Assembly: GCA_022113835.1 (NCBI GenBank)
Contig: JAILWY010000016.1
Location: forward strand, 1,119,501 to 1,183,500
DNA length: 64,000 bases
Reading direction: 5' to 3'
Source: Atopsyche davidsoni
Taxonomy: Eukaryota; Arthropoda; Insecta; Trichoptera; Hydrobiosidae
Below the pieces are notes generated by a model. The model saw nothing but the letters and a program-made list of their open reading frames with translations, made no database searches and was not told where the DNA came from. This document shows, in pieces, positions 31,444 to 44,532 of the stretch. A program made the position numbers and the translations under genes. The number at the start of each line of letters is the position of its first letter. Position 1 is the first letter of the stretch.

Positions 31444-33972
31444 GGCTGTTTAAAGTAGCGGGAAGCTTAAAAACCGTAAAACGGGGACTCTCTGTGTCCG
31501 AGGGCTCCGTTAGTCGCTTCATTTAAGTCGAGAGAGTTTGCCAAGCAAATTGCTTGCAGGGATATTCATTAAAATCTCACTAAAGAACCTCTATGCCAAG
31601 ACTAAAAGGCCGCGACAGCTTATGCCATTTGTTGTCAGAGGCTAAACCTGTGGGTTGTGGTCGTGATCTGATAAATTTGAGCACAGAGATACAATATTTA
31701 TACAATACAATCTTCTGGTAATTTTGACCGAAACATCACAATACAAAACCTGCAAAGTTACTTCGATTCATAAGTGAAAGTGTAAGCTGAAATTCTACTG
31801 GTCTTGTGAATTTTTTTTTCGAAGCTTTTACCTGTATTTTATATGTAAATCGTTTAACTCAATATACGCGATAAACCTACACGGATGAAAGCTGTGGATT
31901 CAAAAAAATAATTCATATAGTATTACACGAAATTAATTAAAACTGATGAGTGATAATCTATTGCAAGTTTTTCGTGGTTGGATTTTAATTTTAGGTCGTC
32001 GATTAGCACAACAAAACAACTAGAAAATTGTTTCGTTTAGCACATAAGTTAAAAATATTTTGTACAATGAAATATGTATGAGCATAATGTAAAAAATGTT
32101 TTTTTAAATATAATTTATAACTATGCAAAGAGTAAAAATTATAAGAAAAAATCATAGTATGAAATTTTCAAATGAAGCATTGAAAATATAAATATTATTT
32201 AGGCGCTTTGTTTTTGAATTGTAAAATAGACGAATTTTTTATTGGAAATATTAAATTGTGCAAAATCTTTAATTAATATTTATTTGTATGGATTTATAAT
32301 TTCAATATCAGGTATTTTGTGTTTTAAATATTTTATTGTCATATTGAGTGTGAACAAGTTTCCTAACTATAACCTAAAGTTTGAATAAATTATTTTTTTT
32401 GCGATATTAGCCAATTTTTACTAAATCTTTATCAAGTATTTGTCTCTTTGTTTCATGTCTGAAGAAGTATTTGAAAGTTGAAAATACTTACAAACAAAAA
32501 ATCTTCGTAATCTCTCAGCCATTTGGGTATTCATATTTGTTGTTTGATACCTTCCGCCTTTCAGAGAAGTTGAAATGTCACGTTTGAGAAGAGATACCCG
32601 GTTGTTTGATATGAATTACTTTGATAAATCTGTCGTTCCCTTATTCCTCCCTCTGAAAATCTACGTAAAGTTTTCAGATAACCTGCGGTTTCAAGCGACG
32701 TACTCACACCACAGCCTCCATCATCAGAGGGAATATGGGAAATTTCATGAACAGTTTCAAATACTCCTGATCTGGAATATACTCAGGTAGCTCTAAATAA
32801 TAATACGACCACAATGCACCTGTGCTCTATTGTTACCGAGCGAGCTGTTCCTGTAGTTTGTAACCATATTATAACACCTTTATTCCAAACAGGATTTCAG
32901 GTAGCGATTTGCTAAAAGTAGACGAGAAAGCTTCAGAATATTCTTTTTTAAATGCGATCAGATCCATTTTCTAGATTATAGACATGATTTACATAGATTT
33001 GTAAAAAAATGCTAGCAAGTAAAAATAAATTAATTGTAAATCAGAAGTTTGAATTAGAGTGGAGTTATAATTATTGCAAGCTTTTTTTTATCATCTTTGT
33101 AAAAAATAAAAATCTCCAAGTTCAAGGAGATTGAAAACGATGATTTTTCTTATTTTTTAAATATATTTTTTTATTTTTATCTAACAGATTTTTAAGGTAA
33201 TCGATTCACATCCGAAACAACTTGAAATATCTTTGATTTTTATATTTAAAGATACTAACAGTTCGTCAGTTCTGCAACTGTATAAAACGATTCAAATTCT
33301 CCCTCAGTTATAGTGTCATAGTGGTTGAATTGTATACGACACCCGACGGCAATAGCTGTAGATGTATGAGTTGAATCACATCTGATTAGCCAAAAATATA
33401 TTAAGAAAAAAACCCCAATAGAAATAAGACCATTTTTAACTGCGTACTACAAGAAAATAGCTAAAAACGCCCTCAACTAAACACAACAGCAAATACCTTA
33501 TGATTTCCTTTACTGTTTTTTAGCCTGCAAATTATTTTGCGGCCCACACCATTACAGATACGTATATTTATAAAGAATTCCATTCATATAATATCTCCCA
33601 TTTGTGGAGTAAAGATACAAATAATAATATTTGTTCATAAGCATATTTGTATTTAAGTATTCGTGTTTTATTCACATTTGTTTACAATTTCAAACATTGT
33701 CTAAAATCATTACAAACCCTTGAGTCTAACCCTAAAATCTTGAAACAAATAATAATAAACGCTATTGAATATTTTGAATGTGTAATGTTATATCATATAA
33801 TTTTACTTAATACTTTGAATGCTCCGCGAACTGAAAACCATTAAAAACACACAGTACCTTGTCGTTTCAAATATACAAAATAAATGTATTACCAATCGCT
33901 TGAAACATTTACTTTGTTGTATTTAAGTATGTTATTTTTAGAGAGAGGTAAGTAATATTATATATATGTATA
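31444..33972. other. AT-rich intergenic DNA
   Basis: No gene recognised. Item of note: 32456-32500 repeats the CTGAAGAAG hairpin and CTTACAAACAAAAA tail seen at 25124. The short frame at 32575-32790 has no recognisable features. Confidence 0.4.
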
Positions 33973-35250
33973 TATGGTGTGTGCATAAATTTTTTCGGAT
34001 TTTTTCATGAAATTGGAGCTTTATTATAAAAAATTGGTACAGTATATTCTATTCAAACATACTCCATCGCTAGCCACTACTTATTCCCATCTTTCGGGTA
34101 AATTATGGATTCCATCCCAAAAGAGCTGTTCGTCTTTTGAAGCCAAGAAAGAATCAAGCCAATTTTTGATACCCTGTTCAGAAGTGAAGCGTATTCCAGC
34201 ATTCCGTATAAAGGGCATTCTGCGTCGATTGAAACAAGTGGTAGTCGGAAGGGGCAAGGTCTGGGCTATAAGGCGGGTGAGGCAGAACTTCCCATTCACT
34301 GTTTTCCAAATAGGTTTAAACCGATTTAGCAACATGTGGCCGAGAATTGTCATGATGGAAAATTACAGACTCGTGGCTTGTCGCATATTCTGGCCGTTTT
34401 TCTGCCAATGCTCGCTTATAGTTTGGCCGGTTATAGTGATAGTTTGGCCTGGTTTCAGCAGATTATAGTGGATGACACCCTTCTGATCCCATCAACTACA
34501 CAGCATTACCTTGGCGCCATGAATATTTGGCCTGGCCGTCGATGTTGATGCATGTCCGAGCTTACTCCATGATTTTTTACGCTTCAGGTTGTCGTAGCGA
34601 ATCCATTTTTCCTCACCAGTGATGATACGATGCAAAAATGACTTCTTTTTGTGGTGTTCAAGCAGCATTTCTGAAATGCGAAATCGCCTTTCGACGTCTC
34701 TCGGCTTCAATTCATGTGGCACCCAATTTCCTTGCTTTTGAATCATTTCCAATGCTTTTAAGTGCCTTTAAATTGTTGCTCGATCAACTCCCAATGATTC
34801 TGCGAGTTCTGCTTGCGTTTGACACGAGTCTTTATCGAGCAATGTCTCTAATTCTTCATCTTCGAATTTTTTTGGTTGGCCTGGACGATCTTTGTCATCC
34901 ACATCGAAATCACCATTATTAATGCGTCGAAACCAGTTCTCACACGTTTTTTGCGATGGAGCATGTTCACCACAAACTTCACACAGCATTTGGTGACTTT
35001 CAGCTGGTTTTTTCTTCCAATTGAAACAGAAAAGTAAAGCTTCCCGCAAATTGCGTTTTGTTGGTACAAAAGTTGACATGTTGAGAGCTCAAAAAAAAAT
35101 GTTCTATACACTTCAGCGATATGACGTATACTGAAAACAAAAGCGCAATAATGACGCTTCACAATGAAATGTTAAAGTATAGCCTGATGCGATTCAATAC
35201 TAGTAACGCCATCTCTTAGAAAATCCGAAAAAGTTAATGCACACACCGAA
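33973..35250 (-). mobile_element. mariner transposon, full length but decayed
   Basis: The left end contains GGTGTGTGCATAAATTTTTT and the right end is its inverse (AAAAAGTTAATGCACACACC), giving TIRs of about 28 bp. TA occurs at 33971-33972 and 35251-35252. The 1278-bp length is the usual mariner size. The transposase on the minus strand is frameshifted. Its TIRs differ from those of the mariner at 216, so these are two different mariner lineages. Confidence 0.93.
34050..35079 (-). pseudogene. mariner transposase (DD34D), frameshifted
   Basis: Starts at the ATG at 35079 with the mariner N-terminal helix-turn-helix region and reads to a frameshift near 34768. The second frame carries the first catalytic motif as TGEEKW, a Glu in place of the usual Asp. 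In further frames the HHDNSRPH motif and PSDYHLF are both visible, 34 residues apart as in DD34D enzymes. There are stops after the MLC motif and after AKSV. Every main part survives, so this is an old copy inactivated by point changes and small indels, not by deletion. Confidence 0.88.
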
Positions 35251-38078
35251 TATATAAAAAAAAAAAACCAAATAATACTGATACTCTCAAACTTTAATAA
35301 CCACTTGGGTGACCTTTTTAAAAAATAAGGAAATACCTCGGGAATTTAATATTTACTTTTTTTTTTCATTTCTTATACATGCACATATATTTTTATATAT
35401 ATTTTTAATTCGTCAGTATTTTTTATGGAGGTAATAATATCCTATAACTGCCCTTATATCGGCCGATACATCTCCGGCCTGGACCACTTGGGTAATGACG
35501 CGGACCTAATGCGGCCCATGACAGCTCTGTGGGACTATTTCCGCTCCTAAAAAGCCCATTCCAAATGCTTCCAGTGAGCAAATGTATTATTCTGATTATA
35601 AACGATTTACACTAATGGCAAACCATTACTATTACACAAAAAAATCTAATTTTCGCCAGATTTTTTTCTATGCTAATGGCTAGGTTTTGTTGTGTCGAAT
35701 TATGTTGAACAAGAGGTTTATGAAACTTTCAGAAGCAACCGAAAAAATAAAATCAAAAGTTAGAGACTAAATTACTTGATCAACTTTCTAGATCATCTAA
35801 TCGTAAAAAAAAACATACTCTGAGGTAAATCGAAATATTTTAAAATTCATCAAAAATCAACGGATTAGAAATTGTATTCAATATTTTTGATTAAAAGTAC
35901 TTGGTAGAGTTTTTTTGTAAATATTTTAAATAAAAATTACGTTACAATTAAATTACACCAAAACAACCTCCGGATGTGGTTTTATATGCACAGGTAGTCT
36001 TAAAACATAGAGACCAGTTTCCGGTTATCGCACATCTGGACCTCCCTGGCCCCAGGGGAGGCTTCGATGAGCACAAAACCTGATGAATTCGGGGAGCGAA
36101 AATCAACCCGCATTAAATAAAAGTTCTAGGATTCTTAGAAAGCGATTTATTAATTTTATAAATATCATACTGAATATTGAGTTTTTTTTATAAAAAATCT
36201 ATTAGTGCAGTTGAGCTAATGTGAAGAAAATAAAACAAAAAAAAATGGATTATTCTTTGGTCACTGTCAAAGCACAGTAGATTTATTATATCTATAAATA
36301 TTTAAAAAAATGTATTTGTATATATATATATATTTATTTTTTCTTGAAACTTCTAGCGTTTATGTCTCGACACTAGCTTATAAGAAGCTTAATTATAAGT
36401 TCGGAAACTTGTTTATTCTTTACATATTTTCGTGGAGTTATTGCTGTTACTATCATATAGAAAGTGATCTTTTATATATTTTTTATTTTTTCCAAAAATA
36501 TATTTCTAAACATGGCGTCGTGGCTTCCTCTGGCACCTCCTTCAGGGAGTAGAAGAGACATCAGCTCGTGTCGCCTGGAGACACTCTCGCGTATTGGAGC
36601 AGAGGTCACGCCGTTTACGGCCGTCCTTTCGCCACCCCTGACTTATTTTCTTATATTTATCGAAGGCGGGTATTATATAAATTGCTTATATAGCACGTGA
36701 AGTTTTCCTGAATTTTTCCCTTTCGACACCTTCCGTGGACTCATCTGGTAATGGAAGCTGTCATACGCGCCTATATCATATATCACCCAACCGTGTTTCT
36801 ACTATGATTTCATTTTTCATAAAAAGCTGCGTTCGTTTTAGAAAAACTTCAATAGCCTAACAATAAAATAATTCACCTAAAAAATATCATTATAAATGAA
36901 ATAAACATTAAAATCGTGAGTTGATTAGATATTCGAAATCCTTGATGAAAAAAAATAAATTTCGTTTCATAATTTTTCACAGTGGCTTTTATAAAAAAAA
37001 CTGATTGGGTGTATCTAGAAAGCATTCATTATATCAGTGAAATATAAAAAAATAAATATAAACATGCAGAATATAAGCCCATATATTTTATCTAAATTAA
37101 TTCACCGTCGAATAAGCAAAGCCTATATTCATGACGAGCTTAAATTTAATTCAGGAAGGTCAGTCGCCGGAGAAGGTGTTATTCCGGGATGAATTTTGTC
37201 ACATGTTATGATGTCAAAAAGGATCAGGGTGGATCGCCTTCTCAAAATATATACTGAAAGGGACACCAACTCATCTTCAGTGAGAGCTTCAGTAATCCGG
37301 CAAAGATCTACCGAGTCCTGAAAACTGAAAATCTAAGTAATGAGATATTGCGAGAGAAGCACAAGTGAGACCAAACCTTTTTAAGAACATATTATTTATG
37401 TTTACTTATTAAGTAAAAATTTTGAATTTTAATTTTAATTTGTGCGGTCGATTGACCAAATGTCGGATTGATAAATCCGACATTTTTTACTAAGACAATT
37501 TAAGCAGTTTTACCCTATAAAGGTATATTAAGGTAAGACCGAAGGCAGATGCATGCTTTTTATAGTTACGAAAGCAATCGTAAATTACAATAAACATTAA
37601 ATAAAGTTAATTATATTATTTTTCAATTAATGAGTTTATTATTGATTTAATTCACAAGGTTATAGTGTTCAATAATAATACTTTTAGAAAATAACGGAAA
37701 TTCGTAGCAACCTCTACAACTCGTAGTACTTCGAATGAAAATCAAGCGAATATTAAAATGTGAGTTCATTTAAAATAAAAATCTCGAATATCCATCATCC
37801 TATAATTCTCCACCTGTCATCTCCTGTCAATCTTCCGCTGGATAAAGAGCTTTTGTGACTAAGCCATGTAAGCTATTAAATTGATTCATCGGAAAATTTA
37901 GACATAAGAAATCATTTAACATTAAATATTTAATACTTCTTCCGTCACAATTATTTCTAAATGAATTAATCATTATTTGAGATTCCGTTCCCTTGAGAAA
38001 TATATTTTGTCTTATTAGCGTTATATCTTGTGAAAAATATTATATTTGTGGCCAGTATCTAATTTTAAAAAATACTAA
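35251..38078. other. gene-free DNA with several GC-richer unique patches
   Basis: No gene recognised. Patches that are distinctly less AT-rich: 35450-35560, 35990-36110, 36500-36740 and 37150-37340. None has a recognisable protein; short frames at 36310-36700 are unconvincing. Their spacing in an otherwise AT-rich desert would fit distal regulatory elements, untested. Confidence 0.3.
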
Positions 38079-38102
38079 GTTTTATGATATATATCATAAA
38101 AC
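38079..38102. repeat. perfect 24-bp palindrome
   Basis: Two 12-base arms (GTTTTATGATAT and its complement) meet without a spacer. Confidence 0.85.
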
Positions 38103-40140
38103 ATAAGCTAGTAATTTTTTTTCTAAATAACATTTATTTTTTACTTTAATTAACGCATAGTTTATTAGCATAAAGCTGTTTAGTAAAGCTTTTGAATATT
38201 CAAATTCAATTTTCATAAAAGGCAGTATTACTTCACATATATGAATAACTTTAGGCCATTGTTAGTTCTCGTTCAAAGGAGATATAACAATAGATTCCCG
38301 CAATACTAGGCTTAGAAAACGTAGGGCATTATGTTCCTAGTTTCCTTTTAAGGTAAATCTATGTTCTAAAGCTACAAAACTGGAAATGTAATATTTTCAT
38401 ACAATTTAACCAATAAAAATACAACGCAACTCACTAATAATTTTACAACCACAAATGAACGAATATACAAAACAAAAAAGGTCTCGATATTTTTCAAAAT
38501 ACAAGTAGGCTTCAAACTTGCGGGCTGCTCTATGATTAAGCAAAAAATTTAAACCGTCATATGCAAGTGTGGAACTGAAAATAATCTTAAATTTATTCAA
38601 ATACGATATACACAATTATAATAAGTTATATTATTAATTTATATCGGTCTTGTTTCATTAACATTTTATGTGTCGATACAATGTTGAATTATATTTGACA
38701 ACAATTTTTTATTCAATTCTCATGCATGTGTTATCGACTTAAACTAGAAATTTATTTTTTGTATTATATAATAAGTGTTATGTTTACTGCAGTAAACTCA
38801 AATTAAATCATTTATATTGTTATGGTATTTTTATTCATGGTAAACTTGCCTATTTTTTATTACGTATTAAATATATTTAGTTTATATTCATGTGGGTTGT
38901 TCGAGCAACCTTTTCTGAGATATGTTATGGGATGTAAATGTCCTGAAGAAAGGGTAGCGTGGGATGGATCCCCTAATATTTACTTATGGTGTACACATAT
39001 TTATATATTCGCGTAACCCTTATTCAAATCCTAGATAAAAAATTAATTAATAAAAAGAAATCAAAACAAACTACATAAGCTTAGAATGTTGACACTTTAA
39101 TGTATGGAGATTGGAGAAAAAATAATTATTTTTATTTTTAATATTATTCATGATTTATATACGTCAGAAATCGTGAATAAAAATTAAATATGTCTTGAAA
39201 GTCATAATTTCACATATGCTTATTTGATTTTATACACATTATTAAAATCAATAAGATCGCCGAGACAGTGAAAGTTTTTCCGCATTATAGAGGCATCGTA
39301 TAATAATTTAGATTCAAGAGTGTAGTAATCAAAACGATCGCTTCAAAAATTAATACAAAAATATTTTTTACCTTTTTAATAGTATACTTAACATCTAATA
39401 AAAACTGGTAATTGAAAAATTTTAAAAAACAAAACAACTTAATGCTTAGTAAAAATAATGAAATTCAATATGATGCTCATACTTTTAAAGTAAAATAATA
39501 ATTTTAAGCTTAAACATTTTTTATCAAATTTGTATTATTCTTCTGTGCACAAATATTTTTTTACATTTTTACATAAACTAAATATTATTATACCTTGAAT
39601 TAATTGAACCGTATAATAGACGAAGAAACAGAACAAAGCTTTTTTTATTGATAAATACAACGGCTCTTTTTTTCAGTACAAATATGTAAAAAAAAGTGTC
39701 ATATAATTCAGATTACGTTCCGTTAGATTCAGGATTCATAAATTAAATAACTTTCCACTTAATCTTCGAGAACCTCCGGTCTGTAGTCCTGAAACCCGAA
39801 CCTTAATCTACCCCTGATTGGGTCCTGGCAGAAGGCAGCAAAACTTCTGCATAAATTTCCATCCACAGAAACCGTTCTTCAAGACGACGGGCTGAAATAT
39901 TATTAAACCTCCCCCTGAAACATGGACTAACACCCCAAATTTCAGGCATCACAAAACCATCAACACCAAACTAAGTTTTTGGATCGCCTTATGTAGATTT
40001 CGGAAATTGGGGCTTAAATGATGCTTACTGTTATAGTATTGGAATAATTTTGATATATGTCTTGCTGAAATGATCTTTTGATACATATAAGAAAGAAATT
40101 CAATATTTTTGACAGAGAGTACTTGATGGAATTCCATTTT
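38103..40140. other. AT-rich intergenic DNA, nothing recognised
   Basis: No gene or repeat family recognised. Short frames at 38406-39016 look like chance. Confidence 0.4.
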
Positions 40141-40213
40141 AATATTTTTGAGTAAAATACTTGAGTGATTTTCCACATGTTCGTTTTTATTTGTGACCGG
40201 TTTCGCCAACCAT
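40141..40213 (-). repeat. solo arm of the 40.5 kb foldback family
   Basis: Matches the arm at 40447-40515 in the same orientation, including TTCGTTTTTATTTGTGACCG and GTTTCGCCAACC. On the minus strand it ends at GGCGAAACCGGTCAC, so the 3' half of the hairpin motif remains but box I is gone. Confidence 0.75.
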
Positions 40214-40444
40214 AACTACGACTATTTATGATCATTTCAAAGCACTTTCTTATCGGTTTTCTCTTTTTACGGCGCTTAATTTATACAGGTTATTTTTTTC
40301 TTAGATAAATATTTGGTTCACACACACAAAAGATAAATATCAATGAAGATGTTAACCAATAAAATCCCCAATTGTAATTATAATATAATTTAACTTAAAA
40401 ATGATTCAAGAACTTTTCATTCAATTTATTATTTATTTGTTTGC

Positions 40445-40650
40445 ATATATTTTTGAATAAAATACTTGAGTGACTTTCCTAATGTTCGTTTTTATTTGTG
40501 ACCGGTTTTGCCAACCTTTCACATTGGCATTATCAAACAGAGTCAGTCATCACTCTGTTTGATAATGCCAACGTGAAAGATTGGCGAAACCGATCACAAA
40601 TAAAAACGAACATGTGGAAAATCACTCAAGTATTCTACTCAAAAATATTA
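40445..40650. repeat. foldback element with two head-to-head hammerhead-like hairpins
   Basis: Arms 40445-40543 and 40552-40650 are nearly identical inverted copies separated by 8 bases. Each arm carries, next to the centre, TTTGATAATGCCAA, a GTGAAAG loop, TTGGC and GAAACCGRTCAC (plus strand 40558-40595; the minus-strand copy has GGCAAAACC). The 5-bp stem GCCAA/TTGGC is intact in both. The frames open here (peptide beginning MAKPITNKNEHVENHS, also seen at 40209 on the minus strand) are translations of the repeat, not genes. Confidence 0.88.
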
Positions 40651-42540
40651 CATATAAGAAACTGATTCATTTTTTTAGTAATTGGAGCATTAAAACAACA
40701 AATATGAGTAACCAGATAGTTAAGAGATTACGATCATATTGGTTTGTGAAGTTTGTTCACTCAGTAACCGGAGATCTTTGGTTTAGAGTTTACCTGTTAA
40801 ATCCAAGTCATAACTATTAAGTTCTAAACTGATCTGATAAGACTCAGGTACGTTTCGGTTTTGCAGAAGATGATTTATATTGTAATTGTACGTGTTGATA
40901 TTATCAGTCTTTTTTGCATGAATTTATATTGTTATAATTCATAAATATTTTCGTGTTTACTTTGTGATTGATGCTTTCAAAATATTTATTCAGAAAGAAT
41001 AATAAATACGCCTTACCGTGAGCACGTGATAAATCATTATTATGTCTTACTTTTGACGTTGGTAATAAAACACTGAGAGAGAATACTTCGTGATGAAAAG
41101 GATAGTGATATAAATAATAGCAAAGCCTGTAGCGATGGTTCAAAAAGTATTACTACATTACTTAAACTTAAATATCTTTTAGAAAATTTATTGAAAAAAA
41201 CATTTTGACGTATAAAACACATTGTTTTTTACCACTATTCACATTTTCAGAACCCATCCCTACCACATGGACCTCTTTAGGTGATTTTGCTAGAAACAAG
41301 GGTACTCTAATATTATTGATAAAATATTGTTTTATTTTAATTTAAGAAAAAGGGATATTTTTTCCTATTGTATATATGCAAACTGGCTTAGCAAAAAATT
41401 TAAACAAACGAGTATACGTTTTCTAAAATAAACCATCGAAAATGTTATAGCAGTGAGTTAATTTTTTTCCGCTTTTAATGTTTTTTGTTCATTTTACTAT
41501 AATTTATTTTGGGTTTTAAGTAAATATAAGCACTATCAATTCAAATGTTTTTCAATGCTTGTTTTAATACCATCGCATCTAAAAATAAATACAATAGCAT
41601 GAAAGTCTAAAAAAAATCGTTATTACTAGAAGATGATTGCAAGTATAAAATATCTCTGTTATATTTTCCTTATTTCCTGTTGTTTTCCCTTATTTCCCGG
41701 AATTCTTATTTGCAAACGCATGTTTCCATTTCACAGGGAAATTTCTAATTTAGTAAAATAGCACCCTGGTGGGAAAATCACGTACGCAGAAACATAAACA
41801 TAGAAAAAACTATCACAGAAAACTTTTTTTCACGCTGAAGAAAAACGAGAACCTAACTTGTTTTTAATAATACAATCCTAAAAGTCTTTGATTACATCAT
41901 ATTAACATTATATTTGCCTTCTTATGTCGATTTGTGCAAGTAGAAGAACACGAAATACACAATACACAACAATTTGGAGACAGTAGCAATCATGCCTTAA
42001 AATTCACCTGTCTAGGTCTAACAAAGTAATGAAAGATTCATTTTTTTATTTACATTCAAGGTGTGGAAAATTTACAATGCTACCAGGTTAAAAAAAACTC
42101 AAAATAAAAAGTTTCAAGCTTATTGTTTTTAAATATAATAAAACTCAATTGCAGGTAATGAACTTGGAATTAATACATTCTTATTTCAGCAGGTTGTGGG
42201 ATTTCCTTTTTTTCACACCCATTTAAGTAATTAAATGGCAACATTAATCCCACCACAACGGCTAGTGTTGCCACTTACAGGTTCACTGACCTGCCGATAA
42301 AGCTTTCCTTCGCAAGTGGGCGCAAGTCAAGCCTTAAACAAACAAACCACCTCATTAGTAACGACGAGACGGAATAAGCACGCACTTAGTGAAATAAATT
42401 ACATCAGCGTTAGTCCGTGTTTTTCCACAACTACACATTAGCATGTGAGTGTCTATTCACCAGCCTAGACCTAAATAGTTATTTTTTATAGTTTTGGGTA
42501 TACTTGGGTGTAATTCTGCGTGGTGGGTTTTTTTCCGGAT
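40651..42540. other. AT-rich DNA with a unique GC-richer patch
   Basis: No gene recognised. Positions 42230-42440 are less AT-rich and look unique. At about 40851 a lone ACGTTTCGGTTTTGCAGAAG may be a decayed hairpin copy. Confidence 0.35.
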
Positions 42541-42572
42541 GTTTCGGATCCGGTACTGAGGACATCTCCAGG
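42541..42572 (-). ncRNA. hammerhead-like hairpin motif
   Basis: On the minus strand: CCTGGAGATG, stem TCC/GGA around TCAGTACC, TCC, then GAAACATCCGG. The loop resembles those at 10948 and 31062. Confidence 0.45.
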
Positions 42573-42712
42573 GATTTGAACATCACGCGCTCACTTCCCA
42601 TACCGTGATCTTTAAACCTTAATCCGTCGTCTCTATTGGTGTTGTTAAGGACCTTAAAAAAAACTTAAGATGTTTTTATATTTAAAAAAAAAAATTATTA
42701 TTAATGATACTG

Positions 42713-42870
42713 GTTTCGACCAACAGACTTGGTCATCATCAGATGCAGAACAAAACTGAAACTAGTCATGCTACAACTATAAAAAACTCAAAGTGAAGAA
42801 AGTATAAAAAGTTACCCATATCATTAGTAAAAAATGGATCTTCACCAATCAAATGCCTTGTCCCTCAACA
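42713..42870 (-). repeat. foldback half-element with a well-preserved hammerhead-like hairpin
   Basis: At 42713-42742 the minus strand reads CTGATGAT, stem GACCAA pairing with TTGGTC, and GAAAC. The flank 42752-42870 (ACTAGTCATG, AACTCAAAGTGAAGAAA, CCTTGTCCCTCAACAAG) matches both arms of the foldback at 63474-63730, so this is a second member of that family with one arm decayed. Confidence 0.75.
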
Positions 42871-43761
42871 AGAAAAAAAAATTACATATAAAAACGCTGT
42901 TACTACTATATAATATGTTTTCAGAAGAAAAAAAAAACGATGATAAAAATCATTGAATAAAACGTAAAAATTTGCAGGAAAAAAATGACCATTTATTGAA
43001 TATTTAAAAATGAAGTTATATTTTGATAACTGTTTAAATTTGTTTCCAAAACCAAAAAATATGGCGGGCCTTGATGGGTTTTATTCGATAGTGTGAATTA
43101 TTTTTGATTATCAAACCTTGAATTTCACTTGTTCGTAGAAAAAAGTCATTTGGAAATCTTTACGTTGTTTATTTAAAAAAAACTCTAAAGTGGAATATGC
43201 AAAGAGAATATTACATTTGATTCATTAAATTCTATTGAATTGTTTTTAGTTGTATTAATAATTCGAGATTATTATTTTGCAGTTGTCACTGAAGTGGGAA
43301 ATTGAAATGGAAATTATCTCTTCAATCGTGGTCGGAATGGAAAACATAAGATTTTTCTAAGCTCTCTGAAACAAATTGCATATTAAATATTAGTTGGGTA
43401 TTAGGGCAGTGTACATTAAAAACACATTTTCCTAGTGGTTTTATAAGAATAAGCTCTATTTATAACTTCACAAGAGACCTTAATAACCAAAACATTTAAA
43501 AATCTTTTTTATAATTCATGGGGATGATTTTTGTTTTGAAGCATTAATAATGTATATTAAATCCATTAAAATGATTATACACGTTTAGGGAAAGTAATTA
43601 TTTATTCAGTCAAATAAAATTAAGCGTTTCTAATTTAAAAGATTTAGCCAAAAAAATGTGATTCGCTTTCGATTATTTTAAAGTTAAAGTAAGAAAATTA
43701 TCAGCATTGTAACTTGGAGGTAGAACTTATCATATAATAAGCGTTTTTGACTTCTGAGGGC

Positions 43762-43805
43762 AATCTAATGAAGTTATTAAATTCTTATAATAACTTCATT
43801 AGATT
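43762..43805. repeat. perfect inverted repeat, 18-bp arms
   Basis: AATCTAATGAAGTTATTA and its complement flank an 8-base spacer. It is a strong hairpin or cruciform candidate and not linked to a recognised element. Confidence 0.88.
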
Positions 43806-44418
43806 TATTTATCAATTGTTATTTATTTGCACAGAGTTTACGTATTTGTTGAAGTAATAAGCTAATGATATATCATATATAGAATACTCGTAAACAAGTA
43901 ATATCAACAAAAAAAATACCTGCTATTCCTATCAATTTTCTTTGTGAAAACAAATTTTGCTTTATTGCTTTGCTTTGAAGCATATAATAAAAAAAAAAAC
44001 AAAGGTGCTTGAGAGTGAACCTTTAAACTCTTATACTCATTTGTACTGAATTATTTTTTTTTCTGAGAAAGTAATTGTAGGCATTATCTATCCAATGGCG
44101 CATTTTATTCTTAGAGAAGAATTAATAACACTCGTTGAAAATAAAACTCAAAGCCGACTGAAAAAGCAGATTGGCCGTTAAGGGTTCGCGATTCTATAAA
44201 GTGTTTTGACATCCTTTGCCTAGTATTAATGAAGAAATTCCATCGAAATGTTTTCAGAAATTTAAAGACTTTCTTTTCGTAAATAGCATGATAAAAATAA
44301 TTTTTTTCTTCTTTCTTTGAACCAAACCTGTTTAGTTAAATTAGTTTCAGATTTATAAGTGTTGATTATATTTAGATTTTTTTAATTTTAATTGTATTCT
44401 TCTTTATTGAAACTTCTC

Positions 44419-44532
44419 TTGAGCCAGTATTCATGGTTTTCTAAGTCCCCGGGTCCTTTGACACCGTAGTTTTATATTGGAAGTATTAGATCTAATACTC
44501 ATTTTTCAGCAAGCTACAGAAACAATAGTAGG
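44419..44532 (+). repeat. dispersed repeat Q, copy 2
   Basis: Aligns with Q at GAGCCAGTATTCATGGTTTT, CCCCGGGTCCTTTGACACCG and CAGCAAGCTACAGAAACAAT, with internal shortening. Confidence 0.65.

Noticed and set aside
39949..40820. Frames with the similar peptide MAKPVTNKNEHVENHS at 40209(-) and MAKPITNKNEHVENHS at 40581(+)
   Set aside because: The similarity comes from translating copies of the same foldback repeat; the frames diverge immediately outside the repeat.
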